Positions 24,470-34,618 of a stretch of 64,000 nucleotides of DNA are shown here, piece by piece. The DNA comes from a bacterium (lineage in GTDB: Bacteria; Bacillota_I; Bacilli_A; Izemoplasmatales; UBA1188): assembly GCA_017541975.1 (NCBI GenBank), contig JAFXYB010000029.1:1-64000 (forward strand), given 5' to 3'. The notes below the pieces were generated by a model that made no database searches, had not been told where the DNA came from, and worked only from the letters and a program-made list of their open reading frames with translations. Every line of letters starts with the position of its first letter. Within the stretch, counting starts at the first letter, position 1. The translations under genes and the position numbers were made by a program.

Positions 24470-24498
24470 TTGATTTATTTATAACTTTGTTATATTAT
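24470..24498 (+). promoter_or_regulatory. Promoter of the SUF operon
   Basis: TTGATT (24470-24475) and TATTAT (24493-24498) are spaced by 17 bp, and the sufC ATG follows 21 bp later. No operator for an Fe-S regulator was recognised. Confidence 0.6.
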
Positions 24499-24519
24499 AC
24501 ATTTTGTGAGGTTTAAATT

Positions 24520-25332
24520 ATGGCAAAACTAGTAATAAAAGATTTATGGGCAAGTGCTCAAGGAATAATGATACTAAAAGGTGTAAATTTAGAAGTTAAC
24601 GATGGTGAAATTATCGCCCTTATGGGTCCTAATGGATCTGGTAAATCCACCCTTGCATACGTTATTATGGGTCATCCTGCATATAAGATTGAAAAAGGTT
24701 CAATTGAATTTGATGGTAAGGAATTAAATGAGCTCACAACCGATATGAGGGCAAGACTGGGTCTCTTCCTTGCGATGCAATCTCCATTTGAAATAAGCGG
24801 TGTTACTAACCGTGATTTTATCAAACAAGCATTAGATAAAAAAGAAACCAAAGGTAATAAACTCATCTCATATTATAAATTCTCACTAAAACTAGATGAA
24901 GCTATTAAAGATCTTGAAATGGATAAAGACCTTGCGGATAGATACGTAAATGAATCATTCTCTGGTGGTGAAAAGAAGAAAAATGAAATTCTTCAAATGA
25001 AGATGTTAGAACCTAAAATCTCTATTTTAGATGAAATAGACTCAGGTTTAGATGTAGATGCAGTAAGAATCGTTTCTGAAAACATCAATAATCTCAAAGA
25101 AAAGAATAATATGGGTCTAATCGTTATCTCTCACTACCATAGATTATATGAATATATAAAACCATCTAAAGTTGTCGTACTAATAAATGGCACAATTGTT
25201 AAAACTGGTGATAGTACACTTTTAGATTTCATCGATAAGAATGGTTTCGATTCAATCAAGAGAGAAGCGGGAATGGAAGATGAAATCACCCTTCTTGAAA
25301 CTTGTGCATTCAAGGTGAATAAAAATGATTAA
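24520..25332 (+). CDS. sufC: Fe-S cluster assembly ATPase SufC
   Basis: Cytoplasmic ABC-type ATPase that drives the SufBCD scaffold. Walker A is GPNGSGKST (about residue 35), the Q-loop region is AMQSPFEISGV (about 86), the signature appears as FSGGEKKKNEI (about 148), and Walker B is ISILDEIDSGLDVDA. The unusual E-K-K-N-E after SGGE and the LDEIDSGLD Walker B are SufC hallmarks. At 270 aa it is slightly longer than usual (about 250). It is the first gene of sufCDSUB and overlaps sufD by eight bases. Confidence 0.93.
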   Translation: MAKLVIKDLWASAQGIMILKGVNLEVNDGEIIALMGPNGSGKSTLAYVIMGHPAYKIEKGSIEFDGKELNELTTDMRARLGLFLAMQSPFEISGVTNRDFIKQALDKKETKGNKLISYYKFSLKLDEAIKDLEMDKDLADRYVNESFSGGEKKKNEILQMKMLEPKISILDEIDSGLDVDAVRIVSENINNLKEKNNMGLIVISHYHRLYEYIKPSKVVVLINGTIVKTGDSTLLDFIDKNGFDSIKREAGMEDEITLLETCAFKVNKND

Positions 25333-26116
25333 TTCTTTAGATAAAGAAATACTTGGAAGAGGTAATATTGAATCATATAAACTCATAGTTAGTAATTCTA
25401 ACTACAGTTTTAATATTCAGAAAAACATTACTACTAAAATTCATTTATTTTTAGATGTTTTAAATGAATCAAAACTAGTTTTCAATATCTCTGAGAATTC
25501 AAATGTAGAATTAATCCTTATTTCTACTGGTAGTAATTCATATGAAGTAGAAATAAACATTGAAAGAGATTCAAGCCTTAAACTCTATACAGCTGATTCA
25601 TTCAACACAGATGTATCAATCACTAAATCAGTATATTTAAAAGGAATAAACGCAAGCGTTTATGCTTATGAATATATTCCATCAAATGATAGTAATATTA
25701 CTGGTGCCTTTAAATTAAATCACCTATATCAAGATACTAAATCAGAAGGCATCTTCAATTATCTAGCAAATGGCACTGGAACAGTAAATAGAGATACCAT
25801 CTCGACAATGGAAGAAAACACTTTTAATGCAAATTCCAGCGAAAATATCAAAGGTTTAATTCTATCTGAAGCATCAAGAATAGATGCTAAACCAATATTA
25901 ATAATAAAATGTGATGATGTTCATGCATCACATGGTTGTGCAATTGGCACAATTAACGCTAATGAGATTTATTATCTCATGAGCCGTGGTTTAACCTATA
26001 ATGATGCCTTAAAAATCATCTGTAAATCTCTTATTAATCCAATCTTAAGAGAAATAACTGATGATGATTTCTTAAGCATCACAAAACCAATCTTAGATAA
26101 AACAATAGGAGAATAG
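25325..26116 (+). CDS. sufD: Fe-S cluster assembly protein SufD (short form)
   Basis: Scaffold partner of SufB and SufC. Only the C-terminal half has clear family features: KGLILSEASRIDAKPIL (about residue 177), HASHGCAIG (about 200, with the conserved His and Cys) and YYLMSRGLTYNDALKI (about 219). 263 aa is much shorter than the usual 400-430, mainly because the N-terminal helical domain is missing. Shortened SufD proteins occur in some Mollicutes-related lineages. It is flanked by sufC (overlap) and sufS (four-base gap). Confidence 0.85.
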   Translation: MINSLDKEILGRGNIESYKLIVSNSNYSFNIQKNITTKIHLFLDVLNESKLVFNISENSNVELILISTGSNSYEVEINIERDSSLKLYTADSFNTDVSITKSVYLKGINASVYAYEYIPSNDSNITGAFKLNHLYQDTKSEGIFNYLANGTGTVNRDTISTMEENTFNANSSENIKGLILSEASRIDAKPILIIKCDDVHASHGCAIGTINANEIYYLMSRGLTYNDALKIICKSLINPILREITDDDFLSITKPILDKTIGE

Positions 26117-26120
26117 ATAT

Positions 26121-27320
26121 ATGAAAGAATTATTCCCTGTTTATAGTAAAAATAAAGATTTAGTCTATCTAGATAGCGCTGCATCAAGCCTAAAACCAAA
26201 GGCGGTTATTGATGCGATTAACGATTACTATCTAAATTATTCAGTAAACATCGAAAGAGGTGTTTATAAGCTCGCGCTTGATGCGACTAAAAGAGTAGAA
26301 GAATCAAGAGAAAATATCGCAAAATTCATTAACGCAAATCCTGAAGAAGTGATATTTACTCGTGGTGCTTCTAATTCACTAAATATGGTGGCATTAATGC
26401 TTAAGAGAATACTTCATGAAGGTGATGAAGTAATAGTCAGTGAACTTGAACATCATTCATCATTTTTGCCATGGTTAGATGTAAAACGTGAAAAGAACAT
26501 TAAGCTTGTATTCGTTCCACTAACCAAAGAAGGAAAGATCACAGTGGAAAACTTTAAAAGCGTATTATCTTCAAAGACTAAAGCCGTATGTTTAACACAT
26601 GTATCTAATGTTTTAGGATATAAAACCGATGTAAAAGAAATAGTAAAACTTGCACATGAGGTGGGTGCAATAGTATCAATTGATGGTGCACAGGCTATCC
26701 CACACGAAAGAGTAGATGTTAAAGAATTAGATGTTGATTTCTATTCTTTCAGCTTCCATAAGATGTGCGGACCAACAGGCCTTGGCATCCTCTATGGTAA
26801 GAAAAAAATATTGAATTCCTTAGACCCAGTTGAATTCGGTGGCGAAATGAATGATGAAGTATCTAAAGATTCAGTAACCTATAAAGCACTTCCATATAAG
26901 TTTGAGACAGGCACTATTCCAATCGCTGAAATCTTTGGCGCAAATGCGACCATAGATTTCCTAAACGAAATTGGAATGGATTATATAGGAAAAAGAGGCT
27001 TAGAACTTAGAAATATGGCTTTAAAAGAACTCTTAAAACTAAAAGAAATCGAAGTCTACAACGGTTCTGAAGAATCAAGTGTAATCGCCTTCAACATTAA
27101 AGGCGTTCACTCACATGATTTAGTTACTGCACTCGCAGAGGAAAACGTGGCAGTAAGAGCCGGTCACCACTGCGCTGAACCACTTCATAGATTCTTAGGC
27201 TTAAGTGCCACAACTCGCGCAAGCTTTTATTTCTATAACGATGAATGTGATGTATCTAAATTTATAGATGCGGTTAAAAAAACTATAAGTTTCTTTAAGG
27301 AGGTTCACTACATTGACTAA
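26121..27320 (+). CDS. sufS: Cysteine desulfurase SufS
   Basis: Takes sulfur from cysteine as a persulfide and passes it to SufU. 399 aa, close to the family norm. The N-terminal YLDSAASSLKPK, the PLP lysine in FSFHKMCGPTGLGILYG (about residue 213) and the active Cys in VRAGHHCAEPL (about 353) are all visible. The short loop around the active Cys is typical of group II desulfurases, which need SufU or SufE. It overlaps sufU by eight bases, so the order is sufC-D-S-U-B. Confidence 0.94.
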   Translation: MKELFPVYSKNKDLVYLDSAASSLKPKAVIDAINDYYLNYSVNIERGVYKLALDATKRVEESRENIAKFINANPEEVIFTRGASNSLNMVALMLKRILHEGDEVIVSELEHHSSFLPWLDVKREKNIKLVFVPLTKEGKITVENFKSVLSSKTKAVCLTHVSNVLGYKTDVKEIVKLAHEVGAIVSIDGAQAIPHERVDVKELDVDFYSFSFHKMCGPTGLGILYGKKKILNSLDPVEFGGEMNDEVSKDSVTYKALPYKFETGTIPIAEIFGANATIDFLNEIGMDYIGKRGLELRNMALKELLKLKEIEVYNGSEESSVIAFNIKGVHSHDLVTALAEENVAVRAGHHCAEPLHRFLGLSATTRASFYFYNDECDVSKFIDAVKKTISFFKEVHYID

Positions 27321-27756
27321 CTTAAGTAATCTCTATAGACAAGTAATTATGGATCATTATAGAAACCCAAGAAACAAAGGTATCACAAATGCACCTAACT
27401 ATGTTAAGTGTCATTTAAAGAACCCTTCTTGTGGTGATATGATCGATGTTGAATCATTAGTAGAAGATGGAATAATTAAAGACATCCACCACGATGGTCA
27501 AGGATGTTCTATTTGTTGCGCTAGCGCATCAATTATGAGTGAAGTTATAAAGGGTATGAAAGTAGATGATGCTAAATACTTAATCGATAATTATCTAAAG
27601 ATGGTATCTAATCAAGAATACGATCAAAATGTAGATTTCGATGAACTTCAGGTATTTGATGGCGTTAAAGATCTTCCGGCAAGAGTTAGATGTGCATCTA
27701 TTTCATCACAAGCATTACTAAACACTCTAAAAAAGGAGGATGAGACTGATGCATGA
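27313..27756 (+). CDS. sufU: Fe-S assembly sulfurtransferase SufU
   Basis: Zinc-dependent sulfur acceptor that relays persulfide from SufS to SufBCD. The ligand residues are in NPSCGD (about residue 40), [13 protein letters not shown] (about 62-74) and RVRCASIS (about 128). 147 aa fits. The stop is TGA (27754-27756), and AAGGAGG for sufB lies inside its last codons. The start overlaps sufS. Confidence 0.93.
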   Translation: MTNLSNLYRQVIMDHYRNPRNKGITNAPNYVKCHLKNPSCGDMIDVESLVEDGIIKDIHHDGQGCSICCASASIMSEVIKGMKVDDAKYLIDNYLKMVSNQEYDQNVDFDELQVFDGVKDLPARVRCASISSQALLNTLKKEDETDA

Positions 27757-29164
27757 TGAGATGAAGACAAGAAGAGAAGAACTAGAGAAAATCGCTAGTG
27801 AATATAAATATGGTTTTGTGACAGATGCGAAAGCATATAAGAAAGTATCAATTGGATTAAATGAGACAATCGTAAGAGAAATCTCTAAATCTAAAGGTGA
27901 ACCAGAATGGATGCTTGAATATAGATTAAAATCCCTAAAAGCATTCTATGAAATGAAAGATCCAACCTATGGTCCAGTAGATAGAATTAAATCAGTTGAC
28001 CCAAATGATATGTGTCTTTATATTAAATCAACCGATTCAGTAAAGCACGACTGGGATGAAGTACCAGAAAACATCAAAGATACCTTCAATAAACTAGGTA
28101 TTATGGAAGCTGAACAAAAATGGCTCTCTGGTGTCTCAACTCAGTTTGAATCAGAAGTTGTTTACCACAACAATAAACAAGAATTAGAAGAAAAAGGCGT
28201 AATCTTCCTTGATACAGATACAGGACTTAAAATGTATCCTGAAATCTTTAAAGAATACTTCGGTTCAGTAGTACCATATAACGATAATAAATATGCTGCA
28301 CTCAATAGTGCTGTATGGAGTGGTGGATCATTCATCTATATTCCAAAAGGAGTAAAACTCGATAAACCTCTTCAATCATATTTTAGAATCAATTCTCAAA
28401 ACATGGGTCAATTTGAAAGAACCTTAATCATCGTTGATGATGAAGGCTTCGTCAACTATGTTGAGGGATGTACTGCCCCTAAATATTCAAACGATTCTCT
28501 CCATTCAGGTGTCATTGAAATAATCGTTAAAAAGAATGCTAGATGTAGATATTCTACCATTCAAAACTGGTCAAACAACATCATTAATTTAGTAACACAA
28601 AGAGCGCTTGTACTCGATGGTGGTTATATGGAATGGATCGATGGCAATATCGGTTCTGGTGCCAATATGAAATATCCTTGTTGCATACTAAAAGGTGATT
28701 ATTCAAGGGGACTAGTAATATCAGTAGCTCTTGGATCAGAAAATCAATACCAAGATAATGGTGCCAAGATGATTCATCTTGGTAAAAATTCCTCTTCAAC
28801 CATAATTTCTAAATCAATCGCCAGAAAAGGTGGTACAGTAAATTATAGAGGTACTTCAAGAATCACTAAAGATGCAACCGGTTCTAAAGCAAGTGTAACT
28901 TGTGATACTCTCATTATGGATGATAATAGTAGAAGTGATACCTATCCACTCAATAACGTATCAAATAATTCATCCTCTTTAGAACATGAAGCTACTGTCT
29001 CAAAGATTTCTGATAATCAACTATTCTATCTTGAAAGTAGAGGTTTATCAGAAAAAGAAGCAATGGAACTCATTATCATGGGATTTATTGAACCATTTGC
29101 GAGAGAACTGCCTCTTGAATACGCAGTTGAACTTAACCAATTAATAAAATTAGAACTAGAATAG
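27749..29164 (+). CDS. sufB: Fe-S cluster assembly scaffold SufB
   Basis: Scaffold on which the new cluster is built, 471 aa. Typical segments are [14 protein letters not shown] (about residue 190), [19 protein letters not shown] (about 245), [22 protein letters not shown] (about 370) and the C-terminal [19 protein letters not shown]. The in-frame ATG at 27740 touches the Shine-Dalgarno sequence, so ATG 27749, nine bases after AAGGAGG (27733-27739), is the better start. It closes the SUF operon; transketolase begins 17 bases later and may share the transcript. Confidence 0.94.
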   Translation: MHDEMKTRREELEKIASEYKYGFVTDAKAYKKVSIGLNETIVREISKSKGEPEWMLEYRLKSLKAFYEMKDPTYGPVDRIKSVDPNDMCLYIKSTDSVKHDWDEVPENIKDTFNKLGIMEAEQKWLSGVSTQFESEVVYHNNKQELEEKGVIFLDTDTGLKMYPEIFKEYFGSVVPYNDNKYAALNSAVWSGGSFIYIPKGVKLDKPLQSYFRINSQNMGQFERTLIIVDDEGFVNYVEGCTAPKYSNDSLHSGVIEIIVKKNARCRYSTIQNWSNNIINLVTQRALVLDGGYMEWIDGNIGSGANMKYPCCILKGDYSRGLVISVALGSENQYQDNGAKMIHLGKNSSSTIISKSIARKGGTVNYRGTSRITKDATGSKASVTCDTLIMDDNSRSDTYPLNNVSNNSSSLEHEATVSKISDNQLFYLESRGLSEKEAMELIIMGFIEPFARELPLEYAVELNQLIKLELE

Positions 29165-29181
29165 AAAGGAATTGAGTATTT

Positions 29182-31122
29182 ATGAACAAATCAGTTAACA
29201 CACTTAGAATGCTTGCGATGGATGAAATCAATGCTGCAAACAGTGGCCATCCAGGAGTAGTACTTGGTTTTGCACCAGTTGCCTATACTTTATGGCATGA
29301 TTTTTTAAAGGTTACACCAAAATGTCCAGATTGGTTTGATAGAGATCGTTTTATCCTCGCATCTGGTCATGCATCTAGTATGCTTTATGCGCTCCTTCAT
29401 CTTTTTGGATACAACATTCAAATGGATGATTTAAAGAACTTTAGAAAACTTGGTTCACTAACTCCAGGACATCCTGAATATAGACATACTGAAGGTGTCG
29501 ATTCAACAAGTGGTCCACTCGGTCAAGGCATCGCTATGGCAGCCGGTATGGCAATCGCTGAAACTATGCTTGCGGAAAGATTCAACAAAGAAGACATCAA
29601 ACTTGTAGACCATTATACATTTGTTGAATGTGGTGATGGTGACCTTCAAGAAGGTGTTACTCTTGAAGCATTATCATTAATTGGCAGATTAAAACTCAAT
29701 AAATTAATCATCCTCTTCGATTCAAATAGAATTCAACTTGATGGTCCAGTATCAAATGCTGGTGGTATCAATCATCCAAAAGAATATTTCAAATCTCTCG
29801 GTTTTAACTATTTAAGTGTTGATGATCCAGAGAATTTAGACGAAGTTAAAAAAGCAATCAAGAAAGCCAAGAAGAGTGACCTCCCTACAGTCGTTGAATG
29901 TCATACTACAATTGGCTATATGTCACCACTTGCGGATAGTTCTAAATCACATGGTTCTCCACTTGGAAAAGATAACACTGAAATCTTAAAGAAGAATCTA
30001 GGTTATACTAATGAACCATTCGAAGTAGATGCTGATGTATATGAAGATTATCATAGCGCCATCAAGAAAAACAATAGATTATACAATAAATGGAAAAAAT
30101 CATTAAAAGAATACAAAGCTAAATACGCTGAAGACTATGAAGCATTTAGAAAAGTATTAAGTGATGACTATAGTGTTTCATCTGATGTATTTAATAATTT
30201 TGATTACCAAAACGAAGCCACAAGAAAAACAATCGGCAGAATTATAAATGTTGTTTCAAATGAATATAAAACATTTGTGGCTGGAAGTGCTGATTTAACT
30301 GCATCAACTAATGTTAAAGGCCTTGATGGTAACTATGTTCCAGAAAACAAGCTTGGAAGAAATATCAACTATGGCGTTAGAGAACATGCGATGGGCGCTA
30401 TCGCTAATGGTCTAACTCTCCATCATGTTAGAAACATGACTGGTGCATTCTTCGTATTCTCTGACTACATGAAACCTGCGATCAGAATGGCAGCTCTCAT
30501 GAAAATCCCATCAATCTTCGTTTTCACTCATGATTCGGTAGCGGTAGGAGAAGATGGCCCAACTCATGAACCAATCGAACAACTTGCATCACTCCGTTCA
30601 ATTCCAAACCTCAATGTCTTTAGACCAAGCGACGCTAAGACAACTGTCCAAACTATCAAATATGTTCTAAACAACAAGAATAATCCAGCTGTAGTATGCC
30701 TTACAAGACAAAACCTTGATTTACTCGACGATGTAAAAGATAGTGATTTTAGTAAGGGTGCATATATTAGATATGATAGTAAAAACGCTAAAGGTACTAT
30801 CATCGCATCTGGTTCTGAAGTGTCACTAGCTTTAAAGGCAAAAGATGTATTAAAAGCTGATGGAATAGATGTAAGAGTAGTAGAAATGATTTCTACAAAT
30901 CTCTTTGATAAATTAACTGATAGTGAAAAAGAAGCATTAATTCCAAAGGATAAACCATCATTATTCGTAGAAATGGCTTCTCCTTATGGACTATATGGAT
31001 ATGCAGATTATGTCTATGGCATTAATAGATTTGGTGCATCTGCGAATGTCGATGTTGTGATACCATATCTTGGTTTCACTAAAGAAAAAGTTGCTGAATA
31101 TTTCAAAGAAATAATTAAGTAA
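29182..31122 (+). CDS. tkt: Transketolase
   Basis: Transfers two-carbon units between sugar phosphates in the pentose phosphate pathway using TPP. 646 aa. The N-terminal NSGHPGVVLGFAP, the TPP motif GDGDLQEGVTLEA (about residue 154) with the later NxI segment, GVREHAMGAIANGL (about 397) and HDSVAVGEDGPTHEP (about 449) identify it. AAAGGAATTG precedes the ATG. A TPP riboswitch and thiamine transporter follow directly, which is sensible for a TPP user, but the riboswitch lies downstream and controls the transporter, not this gene. Confidence 0.94.
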   Translation: MNKSVNTLRMLAMDEINAANSGHPGVVLGFAPVAYTLWHDFLKVTPKCPDWFDRDRFILASGHASSMLYALLHLFGYNIQMDDLKNFRKLGSLTPGHPEYRHTEGVDSTSGPLGQGIAMAAGMAIAETMLAERFNKEDIKLVDHYTFVECGDGDLQEGVTLEALSLIGRLKLNKLIILFDSNRIQLDGPVSNAGGINHPKEYFKSLGFNYLSVDDPENLDEVKKAIKKAKKSDLPTVVECHTTIGYMSPLADSSKSHGSPLGKDNTEILKKNLGYTNEPFEVDADVYEDYHSAIKKNNRLYNKWKKSLKEYKAKYAEDYEAFRKVLSDDYSVSSDVFNNFDYQNEATRKTIGRIINVVSNEYKTFVAGSADLTASTNVKGLDGNYVPENKLGRNINYGVREHAMGAIANGLTLHHVRNMTGAFFVFSDYMKPAIRMAALMKIPSIFVFTHDSVAVGEDGPTHEPIEQLASLRSIPNLNVFRPSDAKTTVQTIKYVLNNKNNPAVVCLTRQNLDLLDDVKDSDFSKGAYIRYDSKNAKGTIIASGSEVSLALKAKDVLKADGIDVRVVEMISTNLFDKLTDSEKEALIPKDKPSLFVEMASPYGLYGYADYVYGINRFGASANVDVVIPYLGFTKEKVAEYFKEIIK

Positions 31123-31160
31123 TATTCCAAAATTTGTTATATAATAATAAATGTAAATAA

Positions 31161-31246
31161 AAAGGGGAGCTGAGTCATAGGCTGAGAGGAAGATTAATCT
31201 TCGACCCACAACCTGATCTAGGTAATGCTAGCGTAGGAAACTTTAT
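31161..31246 (+). ncRNA. TPP riboswitch (THI box)
   Basis: The THI-box core is complete: GGGGAGC (31164-31170), GGCTGAGAGGAAG (31180-31192), CGACCC near 31202 and ACCTGATCTAGGTAATGCTA (31211-31230) followed by GCGTAGGAAA. It precedes the ThiT-like gene and should repress it when TPP is abundant. A TATAAT near 31138 is a likely -10 box. Confidence 0.95.
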
Positions 31247-31252
31247 ACATAT

Positions 31253-31290
31253 ATAAAAGGGACCAACGCTCAGGTCCCTTTTATATTTGA
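31253..31290 (+). terminator. Terminator of the TPP riboswitch
   Basis: ATAAAAGGGACC (31253-31264) pairs with GGTCCCTTTTAT (31273-31284), followed by TTT. It is the expression platform of the riboswitch. Confidence 0.85.
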
Positions 31291-31303
31291 AAGAAGGTTC
31301 AAA

Positions 31304-31891
31304 ATGAATAAAAATGAAGAAGTAAGATCACTAACAGAAACCGCAGTGTTTGTAGCACTTGGTTTAGCATTAAAATTTCTATCGGATTTAATTCCATTTC
31401 TAAATTTCTTTGAAGGTGGCACAATCGACCTTGCGATGCTTCCAATATGCTTAATTGGATTAAGACGTGGCCCGAAATATGGTTTCCTCGGCGCAACAAT
31501 CTATTGGCTTCTCGCATGGTTAATTGGAGGACTAAAGATTTATTCTGATAATGCACTAGTAGAAATACTACTAGATAGACTAATTCCATACTCAATAGGT
31601 TATGGTATTGCATCACTTTTCACTAAAACACTCGATAAACCGGTAAAAGGTGCATTAGTATTACTACTATGTGGTTCAATAAGGCTTTTATCTCATACAT
31701 TATCTGGAATGGTTTTATGGTATAGCTGGACTAACTTTGGCGAATTCATCGATGTACTTGGTGCTTCATTTATCTACAACGCAACATATGTATCACTAAC
31801 TACTGCCCTTGCGATTGTCCTCTTTATTTCCATGAACAAATTATTATCATTTGGTCTAAAGAGAGAAGAGAAACAAGAAGTAGAAGAATAA
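31304..31891 (+). CDS. thiT: Thiamine-specific ECF transporter S component (ThiT-like)
   Basis: Membrane protein of 195 aa with about six hydrophobic segments. GGTIDLAMLPICLIGLRRGPKYG (about residues 47-69) is the hallmark region of ThiT, and the TPP riboswitch upstream makes thiamine the natural substrate. It would need the shared ECF ATPases and EcfT encoded elsewhere. AAAGAAGG lies before the ATG. A short terminator (AAGGAGA/TCTCCTT then T-rich, about 31903-31925) ends the unit. Confidence 0.88.
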   Translation: MNKNEEVRSLTETAVFVALGLALKFLSDLIPFLNFFEGGTIDLAMLPICLIGLRRGPKYGFLGATIYWLLAWLIGGLKIYSDNALVEILLDRLIPYSIGYGIASLFTKTLDKPVKGALVLLLCGSIRLLSHTLSGMVLWYSWTNFGEFIDVLGASFIYNATYVSLTTALAIVLFISMNKLLSFGLKREEKQEVEE

Positions 31892-32056
31892 AAATAGAAG
31901 GAGATTTTTCTCCTTTTGTTTTTCATTTTTTCATATTTATTTCAATATTAATACTAAAAATCAATAAACTATGCAAAATACAATTAAAATACTGTATAAT
32001 ACTAAAATAATAATTCATAAAAGAATTATGTAATGACAAATAGGAGGTTCAATATA

Positions 32057-33244
32057 ATGAGTTATATTGACATTGCGGTAATTGTACTGCTTGGCATAAG
32101 TTTCATTTTCGGTTTTGCCGGTAAAGCTCCAAGAAAAATCTTCTCATTCTTATTTATGGTAATTGCGGTTTTAGTCGCATATTTCATGTTAGATAAATTT
32201 ATTGACCTAGTGTCAGCTACTCCAGCGAGTGTGATACCAATTAATATAGGCCAATTAGAAGGAGACACAATTTCTGTCTTTATCGAAAGAACAGTTAAAA
32301 ATTTAATTGAATCTACAGGTCTTTCTATCCCTGAAGATTCAGCAAATGCTTTAGTATCTGGATTCGTTAAAATGGCTTGTTTCTGGGTTCTTGCACTTGG
32401 ATGTTTAATTGCTATTCCACTAGTTGGAAACCTATTAACATTAATTATCTTCGCAAGACGTCCAAAACGTACAGCATTTAAGACTGTTGGTATTTTCGGA
32501 TTATTAAAAGGCGCTATCACAGTTATCGTTTTATTCTTCCCAATTATGGTTTTAACACCAGTACTTAAGACAGCTACTTCATTTGATTCAAGCGAGGAAG
32601 GCAATGATCCTAAATTTGCGATGATTGAGGAACAAGCTCAATCTTCATATTTCTTAAATTTTGCAGATCAAGCTCTATCAAGCACCAAGATTAAACCTTT
32701 ACTATATGTAAAGGAAGGCGATACAGAAGAAAGATATCTCTATGATGATATCAAGAGTGTTCCATCTCTATTAAAACTTGCATCAGTTATGCAATCTGGA
32801 AGCAGTGATAGTAGTCAAGATGTATTTGAAACATTCGCTGCACTAGAAGATGATGAAATCAGAGAAATCTTCTCTAATCTTGATAATTCTGAAACAGTTA
32901 AAGAAATGGTTTCTTCAGTAATAGATGATATTATCCCAGAAGCTAATATCGATTTAACTGATGTAGATTTAAGCAATGAAGCCGAAATCTTCATCGCTGT
33001 AAAAGATCTAGCAGTAGATGTAAAAGAGGGCGAAGAAATATCAGCTGAAACAATTGGAAAATTCACAGATGCTGCAGTAGATTCTGAGCTCGTACTAGCT
33101 GTAGCTGAAGCTAATCCAGGTCTTTTAAAAGATGTGCCTGATACTTATGTAGATCAGATTTCTGCAAGTCTAGAATCAAAGATCGGAACTGAAGGCTTCT
33201 CACAAGAAGACTATGACAGAATAATGAAATTATTCGAGGAATAA
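32057..33244 (+). CDS. CvpA-like multi-pass membrane protein with acidic C-terminal domain
   Basis: 395 aa. The first 180 residues hold about four membrane helices, starting with YIDIAVIVLLGISFIFGF, which recalls the opening of CvpA-family proteins. The rest (about 185-395) is hydrophilic, acidic and rich in Asp, Glu and Ser, with no recognised fold. The start is ATG 32057 behind TAGGAGG (32041-32047); an upstream in-frame ATG at 32033 precedes that site. It lies 11 bases before the hydrolase-RluA fusion. Function unknown. Confidence 0.55.
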   Translation: MSYIDIAVIVLLGISFIFGFAGKAPRKIFSFLFMVIAVLVAYFMLDKFIDLVSATPASVIPINIGQLEGDTISVFIERTVKNLIESTGLSIPEDSANALVSGFVKMACFWVLALGCLIAIPLVGNLLTLIIFARRPKRTAFKTVGIFGLLKGAITVIVLFFPIMVLTPVLKTATSFDSSEEGNDPKFAMIEEQAQSSYFLNFADQALSSTKIKPLLYVKEGDTEERYLYDDIKSVPSLLKLASVMQSGSSDSSQDVFETFAALEDDEIREIFSNLDNSETVKEMVSSVIDDIIPEANIDLTDVDLSNEAEIFIAVKDLAVDVKEGEEISAETIGKFTDAAVDSELVLAVAEANPGLLKDVPDTYVDQISASLESKIGTEGFSQEDYDRIMKLFEE

Positions 33245-33255
33245 TCCATTTCAAA

Positions 33256-34551
33256 ATGTTCAAGACCTTAAAAAATGGAATTAGTTTAAATTTTGAACAT
33301 AGAGGGAAAGTGGAGGGTTATACCCTCCTTTTTCTACATGGAAATTCTGAGAATTTAAACACATTCTCATTTTTCTTTGATAAACTTCAAGATTATTCAT
33401 TATATTTTATTGATTCAAGATGTCATGGTAAATCATCTCATTCTGAATTATCTTATGATAATATGGCAGATGATATCGAACTATTCATTGAAGAGATGAA
33501 TATCGAAAGATGTTCAATAATTGGCTTTTCTGATGGTGCCATCATTTCAATCCTATTATCTTTAAAATTAAAAACAATAGACAAGATATTCTTAATTGGT
33601 CCAAATCTTTCACCAGAAGGCCTTACCACAGATTGTATAAACTTCCTAAAAGAAGATTATGAAAAGACCGGTTCAATCTATTCAAAGCTATGTCTTGAAG
33701 AACCAAACATCGATAAAGAATTATTAAAAGAATCAGAGTCAAGAGCGATTGTAATAGGTGGCGAATATGATCTTATCAGAAAAGGTCATTTAGAACTTAT
33801 TAGAGACTCTTATAAGAATTCAACCCTCTATATTATCGATAAAGCTACTCACTTTATTCCAACAGAAAATCCTAATGAACTCTTATCTATCATTCAAAAT
33901 GAATTATCTTTAGATGTTTACTTTGAAGATAATCATGTGATAGTTGTGGATAAACCTGTAGGAATATTATCACAAGAAGATGAGACAAAGGATAAAGATA
34001 TTCTCTCAATCACTAAAGAGTATTTAAAAACCAAATACAATAAGCCAGGAAATGTCTACGTAGGATTAATTCAAAGATTAGATAGAAATGTATCTGGACT
34101 TATGGTTCTATCTAAGACAAGCAAAGCTACAGAAAGACTTAATGAAAATAGACCTAAGAAACATTATTATGCTTTAGTTTCTGGAATAGTTGAAAAAGAA
34201 GAAGATACTTTAATCGATTATATTTCCAAAGATGAAAAGAATAGAACCGCTTATATCGATGAAAAAGATGGAAAGATTGCTATATTAAAATATAAAAAAA
34301 TAAGTAATGATGAGAACTATTCTTTGCTTGATGTTTTCATTGAAACAGGAAGATTCCATCAGATACGTTTTCAACTATCAAATATAGGTCATCCACTCTA
34401 TAACGATATTAAGTATAATACAAAAATTGAGAGAAACGGATATGAAATAGGACTCGATGCCTATAAGGTAGATTTTATACATCCAACGACAAAATGTGAA
34501 ATATCTATTGAAAGAACACCTAAAAGAACTATCTTTAAAAAGTATTTATAA
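33256..34551 (+). CDS. Fusion of alpha/beta hydrolase and RluA-family pseudouridine synthase
   Basis: A single 431-residue frame with two complete domains. Residues about 1-215 are an alpha/beta hydrolase: LLFLHGNSENL (oxyanion region), GFSDGA nucleophile elbow (Ser about 93), GGEYDLI acid and THFIPTENP His. Residues about 220-431 are an RluA-type pseudouridine synthase: DNHVIVVDKPVGILSQ, the catalytic Asp in QRLDRNVSGLMVLSK (about 275), KHYYALVSG, and ETGRFHQIRFQL. The synthase part probably modifies rRNA or tRNA uridines. All key residues of both domains are present and there is no frameshift signal. The upstream gene ends 11 bases before. Confidence 0.85.
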   Translation: MFKTLKNGISLNFEHRGKVEGYTLLFLHGNSENLNTFSFFFDKLQDYSLYFIDSRCHGKSSHSELSYDNMADDIELFIEEMNIERCSIIGFSDGAIISILLSLKLKTIDKIFLIGPNLSPEGLTTDCINFLKEDYEKTGSIYSKLCLEEPNIDKELLKESESRAIVIGGEYDLIRKGHLELIRDSYKNSTLYIIDKATHFIPTENPNELLSIIQNELSLDVYFEDNHVIVVDKPVGILSQEDETKDKDILSITKEYLKTKYNKPGNVYVGLIQRLDRNVSGLMVLSKTSKATERLNENRPKKHYYALVSGIVEKEEDTLIDYISKDEKNRTAYIDEKDGKIAILKYKKISNDENYSLLDVFIETGRFHQIRFQLSNIGHPLYNDIKYNTKIERNGYEIGLDAYKVDFIHPTTKCEISIERTPKRTIFKKYL

Positions 34552-34618
34552 AAATGTGTAATTCTTACTGAAAAAATATCCAAATATAGGCAGAAAGCAA
34601 ATTTTTTTTAAAAAGTAC

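Noticed and set aside
32062-32604. 180-codon minus-strand frame inside the CvpA-like gene
   Set aside because: Opposite to a gene with good SD and membrane-helix pattern; the antisense product has no family features.
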